Source of the DNA: Streptomyces hydrogenans
Lineage (GTDB): Bacteria > Actinomycetota > Actinomycetes > Streptomycetales > Streptomycetaceae
Reading direction: 5' to 3'
Assembly: GCF_014656075.1 (NCBI RefSeq)
Contig: NZ_BNBS01000008.1
Location: 1-64,000 of the forward strand
DNA: 64,000 nucleotides
Below, piece after piece: positions 57,165-64,000 of the stretch. The notes beneath the pieces were generated by a model, which saw nothing but the letters and a program-made list of their open reading frames with translations, had not been told where the DNA came from and ran no database searches. The position numbers and the translations under genes are program-made. Numbering within the stretch: position 1 is the first letter of the stretch; the number at the start of each line of letters is the position of its first letter.

Positions 57165-57283
57165 AGCCCCAGCGCCCCGGTCCTGCCGTCGGCTCGGCTC
57201 CGTCCACGCGCGCGTGACTCCTTCGGGTGGCGGGTGCGCGCGTCGGCTCGGGGGGCGGGCCGGGGCCCTGGTAGCCCTGGCCC

Positions 57284-58849
57284 ATGCCGCTCACTTCCCC
57301 GTCGCCCGCACCGCCCTCACAGTCCGCACCAGCCCCGCACCCCCGACCGCCCCCGTACCCACGCCCCGCCCCGTACGCCAGGGGCCCCGCGCGGCGCGCC
57401 CGCGCGCCCTGGCTCCGGGCCTCCGGGCTCGTCGCCGCCACCGCCGGACTGGTCGCGGCCGCGCTGCCCGCCCCCGCCCCGCTCGGCATCGGCGACCCGC
57501 TCTTCCCGTACCTCGGCAACCCCGGCTACGACGTCCTCGCCTACGACATCGCCCTCACCTACTCCGGCGTGAACACCGAGCCGCTCGACGCCGTCACCCG
57601 CGTCGACGCCCTCGCCACCGCCGACCTCGACCGGCTCCACCTCGACTTCACCCACGGCACCGTCTCCGGCGTCACCGTCGACGGCGTGCCCGCCGCCTAC
57701 CGGACCAGCGGCGAGGACCTCGTCGTCACGCCCGCCGCCCCGATCGACGCGGGCGAACCCGTCACCGTCACCGTCCGCCACACCAGCGACCCCCGCGGCC
57801 CCGCCTCCAACGGCGGCTGGGTCCGCACCTCCGACGGCCTCGCCATGGCCAACCAGGCCGACGCCGCCCACCGCGTCTTCCCCTCCAACGACCACCCCTC
57901 CGACAAGGCCGCCTTCACCTTCCGGATCACCGCCCCCAGCGACCTGACCGCCGTCGCCAACGGCCTACCCGTCGGCCGCGCCGACCACGGCGCCACCACC
58001 ACCTGGACCTACCGCACCCGCCACCCCATGGCCACCGAACTCGCCCAGGTCTCCGTCGGCCGCTCCACCGTCCTGCACCGCACCGGCCCGCGCGGCATCC
58101 CCGTCCGGGACGTGGTCCGCGCGCAGGACCGCGAGACGATGGAACCCTGGCTGCGCAGGACCCCCGGCCACCTCGAGTGGATGGAGGGCAAGGTCGGCCC
58201 GTACCCCTTCGAGACGTACGGCGTGCTCATCGCCGACGCCACCACCGGCTTCGAGCTGGAGACCCAGACCCTGTCCCTCTTCGAGCGGCGGCTCTTCACC
58301 GACCCGCGCTTCCCCGAGTGGTACGTCGACGCGGTCATGGTCCACGAGCTGGCCCACCAGTGGTTCGGCGACAGCGTCTCCCCGCGCACCTGGTCCGACC
58401 TGTGGCTCAACGAGGGACACGCCAGCTGGTACGAGGCCCTGTACGCCGACGAGACGGCCGGCAAGTCCATGGAGCGCCGGATGGAGGCCGCGTACGCCGC
58501 CTCCGACGGCTGGCGCGCGGACGGCGGACCGCCCGCCGCGCCCCGCCCGCCCGCGCCCGGACAGAAGATCAGCCTCTTCCGGCCCGTCGTCTACGACGGC
58601 AGCGCCCTCGTGCTCTACGCCCTCCGGGAGACGATCGGCACCGGCGCCTTCGAGCGGCTGGAGCGGCGCTGGGTCGCCGGACACCGGGACGGCACCGCCT
58701 CGACCGCCGACTTCGCCGCCCTGGCCGAACAGGTCTCCGGACAGGACCTCGACGCCTTCTTCGACGGCTGGCTGTACGGCGAGAAGACCCCGCCGATGCC
58801 CGGACACCCCGACTGGCGCGTCCACGCGCCCGCCGGCGCGGAACACTGA
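57284..58849 (+). CDS. Secreted M1-family metallopeptidase
   Basis: The 521-residue protein has an Arg/Pro-rich N-region and a hydrophobic signal segment (about residues 45-66: ASGLVAATAGLVAAALPAPA). The zinc motif HELAHQWFGD has His354, Glu355, His358, with Glu377 in WLNEGHASWYE as third ligand. The gluzincin exopeptidase motif GAMEN is replaced by TTGFELETQTL, so aminopeptidase specificity may differ. The ATG at 57284 is the first that includes the signal. Confidence 0.88.
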   Translation: MPLTSPSPAPPSQSAPAPHPRPPPYPRPAPYARGPARRARAPWLRASGLVAATAGLVAAALPAPAPLGIGDPLFPYLGNPGYDVLAYDIALTYSGVNTEPLDAVTRVDALATADLDRLHLDFTHGTVSGVTVDGVPAAYRTSGEDLVVTPAAPIDAGEPVTVTVRHTSDPRGPASNGGWVRTSDGLAMANQADAAHRVFPSNDHPSDKAAFTFRITAPSDLTAVANGLPVGRADHGATTTWTYRTRHPMATELAQVSVGRSTVLHRTGPRGIPVRDVVRAQDRETMEPWLRRTPGHLEWMEGKVGPYPFETYGVLIADATTGFELETQTLSLFERRLFTDPRFPEWYVDAVMVHELAHQWFGDSVSPRTWSDLWLNEGHASWYEALYADETAGKSMERRMEAAYAASDGWRADGGPPAAPRPPAPGQKISLFRPVVYDGSALVLYALRETIGTGAFERLERRWVAGHRDGTASTADFAALAEQVSGQDLDAFFDGWLYGEKTPPMPGHPDWRVHAPAGAEH

Positions 58850-58990
58850 GGAAACCCGCGTGACGGGCGCGGGGAGGCCGTGTCACCATTTTCAGGTCGG
58901 CGACGAGGCCGACCGGGAGTTCCCGAGGGAATCTTCCGGTGCCGCCGCACGTTCTACCGACACCATCGTTTCCACCGACGTAAGGATCCA

Positions 58991-60484
58991 ATGACCTCCT
59001 CTTCTTCCCCTTCCCAGGACGAGCAGAGCTTCGCGCAGTCGCGCCGCACCGAGAGCCTTCGGGCCGATGCCCTGATGGAAGAGGACGTCGCCTGGAGCCA
59101 CGAGATCGACGGAGAGCGGGACGGCGAGCAGTTCGACCGCTCCGAGCGCGCGGCCCTGCGCCGTGTCGTGGGCCTCTCCACCGAGCTCGAGGACGTCACC
59201 GAGGTCGAGTACCGACAGCTGCGCCTGGAGCGCGTCGTGCTCGTCGGCGTCTGGACCTCGGGGACCGTGCAGGACGCGGAGAACTCCCTCGCGGAGCTCG
59301 CCGCCCTCGCCGAGACGGCCGGTGCCCTCGTCCTCGACGGCGTGATCCAGCGCCGCGACAAGCCCGACCCGGCCACCTTCATCGGTTCCGGCAAGGCCCA
59401 GGAGCTGCGGGACATCGTCGTCGAGACCGGCGCCGACACCGTCGTCTGCGACGGCGAGCTCAGCCCCGGCCAGCTCATCGCCCTCGAAGACGTGGTCAAG
59501 GTCAAGGTGGTCGACCGGACCGCCCTGATCCTCGACATCTTCGCCCAGCACGCCAAGTCCCGAGAGGGCAAGGCACAGGTCGCCCTCGCGCAGATGCAGT
59601 ACATGCTGCCGCGCCTGCGCGGCTGGGGTCAGTCGCTGTCCCGGCAGATGGGTGGCGGCGGCGGTGGCGGCATGGCCACCCGCGGCCCCGGTGAGACCAA
59701 GATCGAGACCGACCGGCGCCGCATCCGCGAGAAGATGGCGAAGATGCGCCGGGAGATCGCGGAGATGAAGACCGGCCGTGACATCAAGCGGCAGGAACGG
59801 CGTCGCAACAAGGTGCCGTCGGTCGCCATCGCCGGATACACCAACGCGGGCAAGTCCTCGCTGCTCAACCGCCTCACGGGCGCCGGCGTCCTGGTGGAGA
59901 ACGCGCTGTTCGCCACCCTGGACCCGACCGTCCGCCGGGCCGAGACGCCGTCCGGCCGGGTCTACACCCTGGCCGACACCGTCGGCTTCGTCCGGCACCT
60001 GCCGCACCACCTGGTCGAGGCGTTCCGCTCCACCATGGAGGAGGTCGCCGACGCGGACCTCATCCTGCACGTGGTGGACGGCTCGCACCCCGTCCCGGAG
60101 GAGCAGCTGGCCGCCGTCCGCGAGGTCTTCCGCGACGTCGGCGCGGTGAACGTGCCGGAGATCGTGATCATCAACAAGGCCGACGCGGCCGACCCGCTGG
60201 TCCTCCAGCGCCTGCTCCGCGTCGAGAAGCACTCCATGGCCGTCTCCGCCCGCTCGGGCGAGGGCATCGAGGAGCTGCTCGCCCTGATCGACCGCGAGCT
60301 GCCGCGCCCGGAGGTGGAGATCGAGGCCCTGCTGCCGTACACGCAGGGCGGCCTCGTCTCCCGCGTCCACGCCGAGGGCGAGATGCTCTCCGAGGAGCAC
60401 ACCCCGGAGGGCACCCTGGTCAAGGCCCGGGTGCACGAGGAACTGGCGGCGGCCCTCGCGCCGTACGTCCCCGCCGCGCACTGA
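58991..60484 (+). CDS. hflX: Ribosome-splitting GTPase HflX
   Basis: The 497-residue GTPase has an N-terminal HflX domain with the Gly-rich segment RQMGGGGGGGMATRGPGETK and a coiled coil. The G domain has G1 GYTNAGKSS (Lys288), G3 DTVGFVRHLP and G4 NKAD. It rescues stalled or heat-damaged ribosomes. The N-terminal acidic extension is usual in actinobacteria. AAGGA before ATG 58991 fixes the start. Confidence 0.95.
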   Translation: MTSSSSPSQDEQSFAQSRRTESLRADALMEEDVAWSHEIDGERDGEQFDRSERAALRRVVGLSTELEDVTEVEYRQLRLERVVLVGVWTSGTVQDAENSLAELAALAETAGALVLDGVIQRRDKPDPATFIGSGKAQELRDIVVETGADTVVCDGELSPGQLIALEDVVKVKVVDRTALILDIFAQHAKSREGKAQVALAQMQYMLPRLRGWGQSLSRQMGGGGGGGMATRGPGETKIETDRRRIREKMAKMRREIAEMKTGRDIKRQERRRNKVPSVAIAGYTNAGKSSLLNRLTGAGVLVENALFATLDPTVRRAETPSGRVYTLADTVGFVRHLPHHLVEAFRSTMEEVADADLILHVVDGSHPVPEEQLAAVREVFRDVGAVNVPEIVIINKADAADPLVLQRLLRVEKHSMAVSARSGEGIEELLALIDRELPRPEVEIEALLPYTQGGLVSRVHAEGEMLSEEHTPEGTLVKARVHEELAAALAPYVPAAH

Positions 60485-60506
60485 GCGGAGACCGACCCGC
60501 AGCAAC

Positions 60507-60545
60507 GCTCCGGCCCCCCTCCCGACCAGGGAGGGGGGCCGGAGC
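60507..60545 (+). terminator. Terminator of hflX
   Basis: A perfect 17-bp stem, GCTCCGGCCCCCCTCCC (60507-60523) with its complement (60529-60545), has a 5-base loop and is followed by CGTTCTCGT. It begins 22 bases after the hflX stop. Confidence 0.9.
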
Positions 60546-60605
60546 CGTTCTCGTGCGGCGGCCGCCTGTCGCCGTCGCCGGCCAGTGGACAGCGGTCCCC
60601 GGCCA

Positions 60606-60671
60606 GTGGTCACCGACCATCGGGCCGGTGGTCACCGATCAGCGGGTCTGCGGTCACCGACCAGAGGGTCG
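60606..60671. repeat. 22-bp tandem repeat, three copies
   Basis: Units 60606-60627, 60628-60649 and 60650-60671 share G-GGTCACCGA-CA. A partial fourth copy continues the tract to about 60678. It lies between the hflX terminator and the 3' end of the convergent protease gene. Confidence 0.8.
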
Positions 60672-60696
60672 GTGGTGAGTGGCCGTGGGGATCGGG

Positions 60697-61875
60697 TCAG
60701 CGGGCGAACTTCGCGCTGACCATGTCGTACGCCGCCTTGGCCCCGCGGCCGAGCTGGGGGCCGGCCAACCAGCCGCGGCTGCCCGCCGGGCCGATCGACG
60801 TGTTCGACACCAGCGCCGTCTTCCCGCCCGGCAGCACCCGGAACCAGCCGCCGCCCGACGAACCCGCCGTCATCGTGCAGCCGATCCGGTACATGACCGG
60901 CGTCGCCGGGGCCGTCGTGAGCCGGGACGGCCGGTCCAGGCACTTGTGCATGATCACGCCGTCGTATGGGGCCGCCTGCGGGTAGCCCCAGGCCCCCACG
61001 GTCCCGGCGCCGGCCGGCGCCGGGGCGGAGAAGTCGACCGGCAGCGCCGCGCCGACGGTCTCCTCCAGCGACTTGCCGCCGCGCTGGGGCTGGACGTGCA
61101 GGACGGCGTAGTCGTACGGCCACGCCTGGTTCGTGCCGCCGCGCTGGAGCCACTCGCCCGAGGTCACCGCCCAGTCCGCCCAGTACTGGCCGTACGGGTA
61201 GACCTCGTGCGGCCGCGCGTTCCGCAGCGCGGACGGGCTCTTGCCCAGGTCGTTGAAGGCCGGGACGAAGGTGATGTTGCGGTACCAGCCGCCGCGCTGC
61301 CCGGCGTGGACGCAGTGACCGGCCGTCCAGACCAGGTTGGACTTCCCGGGCCGGCGCGGGTCCTTCACGATCGTGCCCGAGCAGACCATCGACCCCTGCG
61401 GGGAGTCGAAGAAGATCTTGCCGACGGGGGCGGCGTGGGAGTGGTACGGCGTCTTCTCGCGCTGCGCCGTCACCGGCCGCGGCACCGGGTCCGAGCCGGA
61501 GGCCCCGGCCTGCGCGGTGATCGTCGGGTCCGGGCTCTTCGCCGACTGCATGCGCGCCGGGTCCCACAGGTCCTCGATGACCGGATTGACGAAGTCCTCG
61601 GCCTCGCGCAGCCAGGTGCCGGTGTCCCAGTCCCGCCACCCGCCCCGCTTCCACGCGTCGAGGTCGACGCCGTGCTTCTTGAGCTTGTCGGCGAGGTCGC
61701 CCGCGAGGCCGTCCGCGCCACCGGCCCCCTCGGACGGGGCCGCCGTGGAGGGCGCGGACGCGGAGGTGCCCGCCCCGCCCGCCGCCGGCGTCTCGGTCGG
61801 CCCGCAGGCCGTGGCGGTCAGCGCGAGCGCCGCCGCCACGCCGAGGGCCGTGGGTATGAGTCGTACGGAACGCAT
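60697..61875 (-). CDS. Trypsin-like serine peptidase lipoprotein (paralogue 1)
   Basis: The 392-residue lipoprotein has a signal peptide with lipobox LTATAC (Cys24) and a low-complexity linker. A conserved pre-region (LREAEDFVNPVIEDLWDPAR) precedes the chymotrypsin-fold domain, with the triad in WTAGHCVH (His), YDYAVLHV (Asp) and TAGSSGGGW (Ser). It acts outside the membrane. The upstream paralogue has the same architecture. Confidence 0.88.
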   Translation of the reverse strand: MRSVRLIPTALGVAAALALTATACGPTETPAAGGAGTSASAPSTAAPSEGAGGADGLAGDLADKLKKHGVDLDAWKRGGWRDWDTGTWLREAEDFVNPVIEDLWDPARMQSAKSPDPTITAQAGASGSDPVPRPVTAQREKTPYHSHAAPVGKIFFDSPQGSMVCSGTIVKDPRRPGKSNLVWTAGHCVHAGQRGGWYRNITFVPAFNDLGKSPSALRNARPHEVYPYGQYWADWAVTSGEWLQRGGTNQAWPYDYAVLHVQPQRGGKSLEETVGAALPVDFSAPAPAGAGTVGAWGYPQAAPYDGVIMHKCLDRPSRLTTAPATPVMYRIGCTMTAGSSGGGWFRVLPGGKTALVSNTSIGPAGSRGWLAGPQLGRGAKAAYDMVSAKFAR

Positions 61876-61914
61876 CTGGTGGTTTCCCCCTGGAAGGTGT
61901 GCTGAGCGTGCGAA

Positions 61915-61944
61915 GGGAGGCGGGACCGACCGGTCCCGCCTCCC
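61915..61944 (-). terminator. Terminator between the two protease genes
   Basis: GGGAGGCGGGACC (61915-61927) pairs perfectly with GGTCCCGCCTCCC (61932-61944), loop GACC. It is 22 bases downstream of the stop of the 63142-61967 gene on the minus strand. Confidence 0.82.
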
Positions 61945-61966
61945 TCAGACCCGCGCTGTCACCGGA

Positions 61967-63142
61967 CTACTGGCCGGCGTACTTCTTGCTGACCTCGTCG
62001 AAGATCGCCTTGGCCTCGGGGCCGAAGCGCGGCCCAGCCAGCCAGCCGGCCGTCGAGGGGCCGATCGAGGTGTTCGACACCAGCGCCGGCTGACCGTCCT
62101 GGCCCTGGGCGACCCAGCCGCCACCGGACGAACCGGCCGTCATGGTGCAGCCGATGCGGTACATCGTCGGCTGCTCCGCCTTCAGCGAGAGACGGCCCGG
62201 CTTGTCCGCGCACTGGAACATCTTCTGGCCGTCGAACGGCGGCGCCGCCGGGTAGCCCGTCGCCGTCATGCTCGCGATCTTCGGCACCGCCGGGGCGTTG
62301 AACTCGACCGGCAGGGCCGTACCGACCGTCTCCTCCAGCGACTTGCCGGACGAGCCCTTCTCCGGGGTCACCTGGATGACCGCGAAGTCGTACGGGGCGC
62401 CCGCGCCGCCGGTGGACGCGCCCTGCGCGATCCACTGGTCGGAGGTCTTCACCCAGTCCGCCCACCACACGCCGTACGGCGCGATCTGCTCGCGGGTCGC
62501 CTTCTCCAGGTCGGAGGTGGGCAGCGCGGCGTCGTTGTACGAGGGGACGAAGGCGATGTTCCGGTACCAGCCGCCCTCCTTGCCCTTGTGGACGCAGTGT
62601 CCGGCGGTCCACACCAGGTTGGACTTGCCGGGGTGGGCCGGGTCCTTCACCACGGTGGCCGAGCAGACCATCGAGCCCTCGGGGCCGTCGAAGAAGACCT
62701 TGCCGGAGGCGGGCGAGTTGGCGTGGTACTTCGCCGGCACCGGCTTCGCCTTCACCGGGTCCGGAGTCGGGTCGGTGACACCCTCGTCGCCCGAGATGTC
62801 CTCCTCCTCGACCGGACGCTCGGGACGCTCGGCGTCCCGCATCCGGTCCGGGTCCCAGAGGTCCTCGATGATCGGGTTGACGAAGTCCTTCGCCTCACGA
62901 AGCCACTTGTCCTTGTCCCAGTTCTTCCACTCGCCGTCGCGCCACTTGTCGAGATCGATCCCGTGGTCCTTCAGCCGCTGCTTCAGGTCCTCCGGAATCT
63001 TGATCTTGTCGACCGGGTTCTCGCTCACCGGCGCGCTGGGCTTGTCTCCTGCGTTCTCCTCGGTCGGGCCGCAGGCCGTCGCGGTGAGCGTCAGCGCCGC
63101 GACGGCGGACGCCGCCATCAGCAGCGGACGAATCGATCGCAT
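61967..63142 (-). CDS. Trypsin-like serine peptidase lipoprotein (paralogue 2)
   Basis: The 391-residue paralogue has lipobox LTATAC (Cys24), the pre-region LREAKDFVNPIIEDLWDPDR and the triad in WTAGHCVHKG, YDFAVIQV and TAGSSGGGW. The linker is more acidic (EEEDISGDEG) than in paralogue 1. Adjacent paralogues with identical layout indicate a tandem duplication; the terminator between them suggests separate transcription. Confidence 0.88.
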   Translation of the reverse strand: MRSIRPLLMAASAVAALTLTATACGPTEENAGDKPSAPVSENPVDKIKIPEDLKQRLKDHGIDLDKWRDGEWKNWDKDKWLREAKDFVNPIIEDLWDPDRMRDAERPERPVEEEDISGDEGVTDPTPDPVKAKPVPAKYHANSPASGKVFFDGPEGSMVCSATVVKDPAHPGKSNLVWTAGHCVHKGKEGGWYRNIAFVPSYNDAALPTSDLEKATREQIAPYGVWWADWVKTSDQWIAQGASTGGAGAPYDFAVIQVTPEKGSSGKSLEETVGTALPVEFNAPAVPKIASMTATGYPAAPPFDGQKMFQCADKPGRLSLKAEQPTMYRIGCTMTAGSSGGGWVAQGQDGQPALVSNTSIGPSTAGWLAGPRFGPEAKAIFDEVSKKYAGQ

Positions 63143-63471
63143 CTCGTGATCCCCCTGGGACTACGTCAACTGGTGCATGTCTGAGCTTCGGTCGTACTCG
63201 TGTCCGGACGGACCCGAGTACGACGGCCCCCACTATGCCGGTGCCGGAGGGGACGGTACGCGCCCCGCCGACGGTTCCGGAGCCGGTCCGGCCGTTGTCA
63301 TGCCGTGATCCGCGACACGCCAAGGATCTTGCCTGCGGCCCGTGTTCCCCGGCAGTTCCCGTCGTTGGTACGTACGGGGGACACAACGGCGGCGCTCGAA
63401 GCGGCCTTTGAGCACGGCCGGGCGGCCCGCCGATGTGCAACGCAACTGTTACCGCGGGAGGACACCGAGCC
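63143..63471. other. 329-bp intergenic region between divergent genes
   Basis: No gene is supported. It should hold promoters for the minus-strand protease gene and the plus-strand aminotransferase gene. No iron-box palindrome of the DmdR type (TTAGGTTAGGCTAACC-like) was seen. Confidence 0.5.
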
Positions 63472-64000
63472 GTGGCCGTGACCGAATCAGCTCCAGCCAC
63501 CGCCCCCACCCGGCCCCCGGCCCCCGGCGCGGGCCCGGCCGCCGCCGAAGGCCCCCCGACAGGTCCGGCGCCGGCCGGTCCCGCCGCGTCCACCCGGCGG
63601 GGATACGGCACGGCGGCCGGGGGCGGGTACGAGGCCATCCTGCGGCGCCAGACGCAGCGCGAGTCCGCCGCCCGCACCTACGCTCGCTCGCTGCCGATCG
63701 TCCCGGTCCGGGCCCGCGGTCTGACCATCGAGGGCGCCGACGGCCGTCGCTACCTCGACTGCCTCTCCGGCGCCGGCACCCTCGCGCTCGGCCACAACCA
63801 CCCGGTCGTCCTCGAAGCCATCCGCAAGGTCCTCGACTCCGGCGCCCCCCTCCACGTCCTCGACCTCGCCACCCCGGTCAAGGACGCCTTCACCTCCGAG
63901 CTGTTCGCCACCCTCCCGCCGGAACTCGCCGCCGACGCCCGGATCCAGTTCTGCGGGCCCGCCGGCACCGACGCCGTCGAGGCCGCCCTGAAACTGGTCC
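63472..64000 (+). CDS. Class III PLP-dependent aminotransferase (diaminobutyrate-type), 3' cut by window edge
   Basis: The first 176 codons run out of the window. A Pro/Ala/Thr-rich N-tail (1-50) precedes an aminotransferase class III start: RSLPIVPVRARGLTIEGADG, CLSGAGTLALGHNHPVVLEA and QFCGPAGTDAVEAALKL (PLP phosphate-binding region). This matches the diaminobutyrate-2-oxoglutarate aminotransferase family. GTG 63472 follows GGGAGG by 10 bases; GTG 63478 is an alternative. In S. coelicolor the equivalent position begins a siderophore-synthetase locus, if my memory of the order is right. Confidence 0.8.
   Translation, partial: MAVTESAPATAPTRPPAPGAGPAAAEGPPTGPAPAGPAASTRRGYGTAAGGGYEAILRRQTQRESAARTYARSLPIVPVRARGLTIEGADGRRYLDCLSGAGTLALGHNHPVVLEAIRKVLDSGAPLHVLDLATPVKDAFTSELFATLPPELAADARIQFCGPAGTDAVEAALKLV

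Noticed and set aside
63143..63471. DmdR/IdeR iron box before the aminotransferase gene
   Set aside because: No recognisable 19-base iron-box palindrome was seen.

Overview
The window is a high-GC actinobacterial chromosome segment, almost certainly from a Streptomyces species. Third codon positions are strongly G/C, many starts are GTG, several promoters look leaderless, and the gene order (osaA, osaB, ftsK, rimO, pgsA, cinA, clgR, dpsB, nei, lhr, recA, recX, gluABCD, miaB, miaA, dapF, rshA, hflX) matches what I remember of S. coelicolor from about SCO5748 to SCO5799. No rRNA, tRNA, insertion sequence, prophage or CRISPR array was found. The segment reads as chromosomal core with a few accessory inserts.

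Layout. 1-4019: 3' part of the multi-HAMP hybrid kinase OsaA, then OsaB. 4135-11954: FtsK translocase, a RodZ-like HTH membrane protein, then rimO-pgsA-cinA with ATGA overlaps, the protease regulator ClgR and the ferritin-like DpsB. 12201-18811: a short-chain dehydrogenase, an Nei-type DNA glycosylase and a full-length Lhr helicase, all on the minus strand. 18933-23574: an AraC regulator, AzlCD amino-acid exporter, a terpenoid-cyclase-fold protein, a DUF3046 protein and an AI-2E family permease. 23584-29516 looks accessory: a cytochrome bd oxidase pair, a NarL-type two-component system, an SGNH hydrolase and an unrecognised protein. 29563-31460: recA-recX behind a LexA box flanked by DnaA boxes. 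31643-34600: a cysteine dioxygenase-rhodanese operon behind a Cys-codon leader peptide, and an FAD monooxygenase. 34928-38268: glutamate ABC transporter. 38531-46295: two further two-component systems, an orphan TAXI binding protein, a four-carbon acid sugar kinase and a DedA protein. 46431-48283: an isochorismatase hydrolase and its likely GlxA-type regulator. 48496-54596: tRNA modification (miaB, miaA), lysine/peptidoglycan biosynthesis (dapF) and small conserved proteins. 54797-60484: RshA, a secreted M1 peptidase and HflX. 60697-63142: tandem paralogous lipoprotein serine proteases. 63472-end: start of an aminotransferase gene.

Functional themes are DNA maintenance (FtsK, Nei, Lhr, RecA/RecX, DpsB), stress signalling (OsaAB, ClgR, RshA, HflX), tRNA modification by two methylthiotransferase-family enzymes (MiaB on tRNA, RimO on ribosomal protein S12), and cysteine catabolism under probable attenuation control.

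The most interesting signals are non-coding. They are the 15-codon Cys-containing leader peptide with a downstream hairpin before the cysteine dioxygenase gene; a 40-bp unit tandemly triplicated across a convergent gene junction so that each copy carries both stop codons; at least six other intergenic tandem-repeat tracts, each with a different unit; two perfect DnaA boxes bracketing the recA LexA box; and six genes that share a TANNNT-7 nt-start leaderless promoter geometry.
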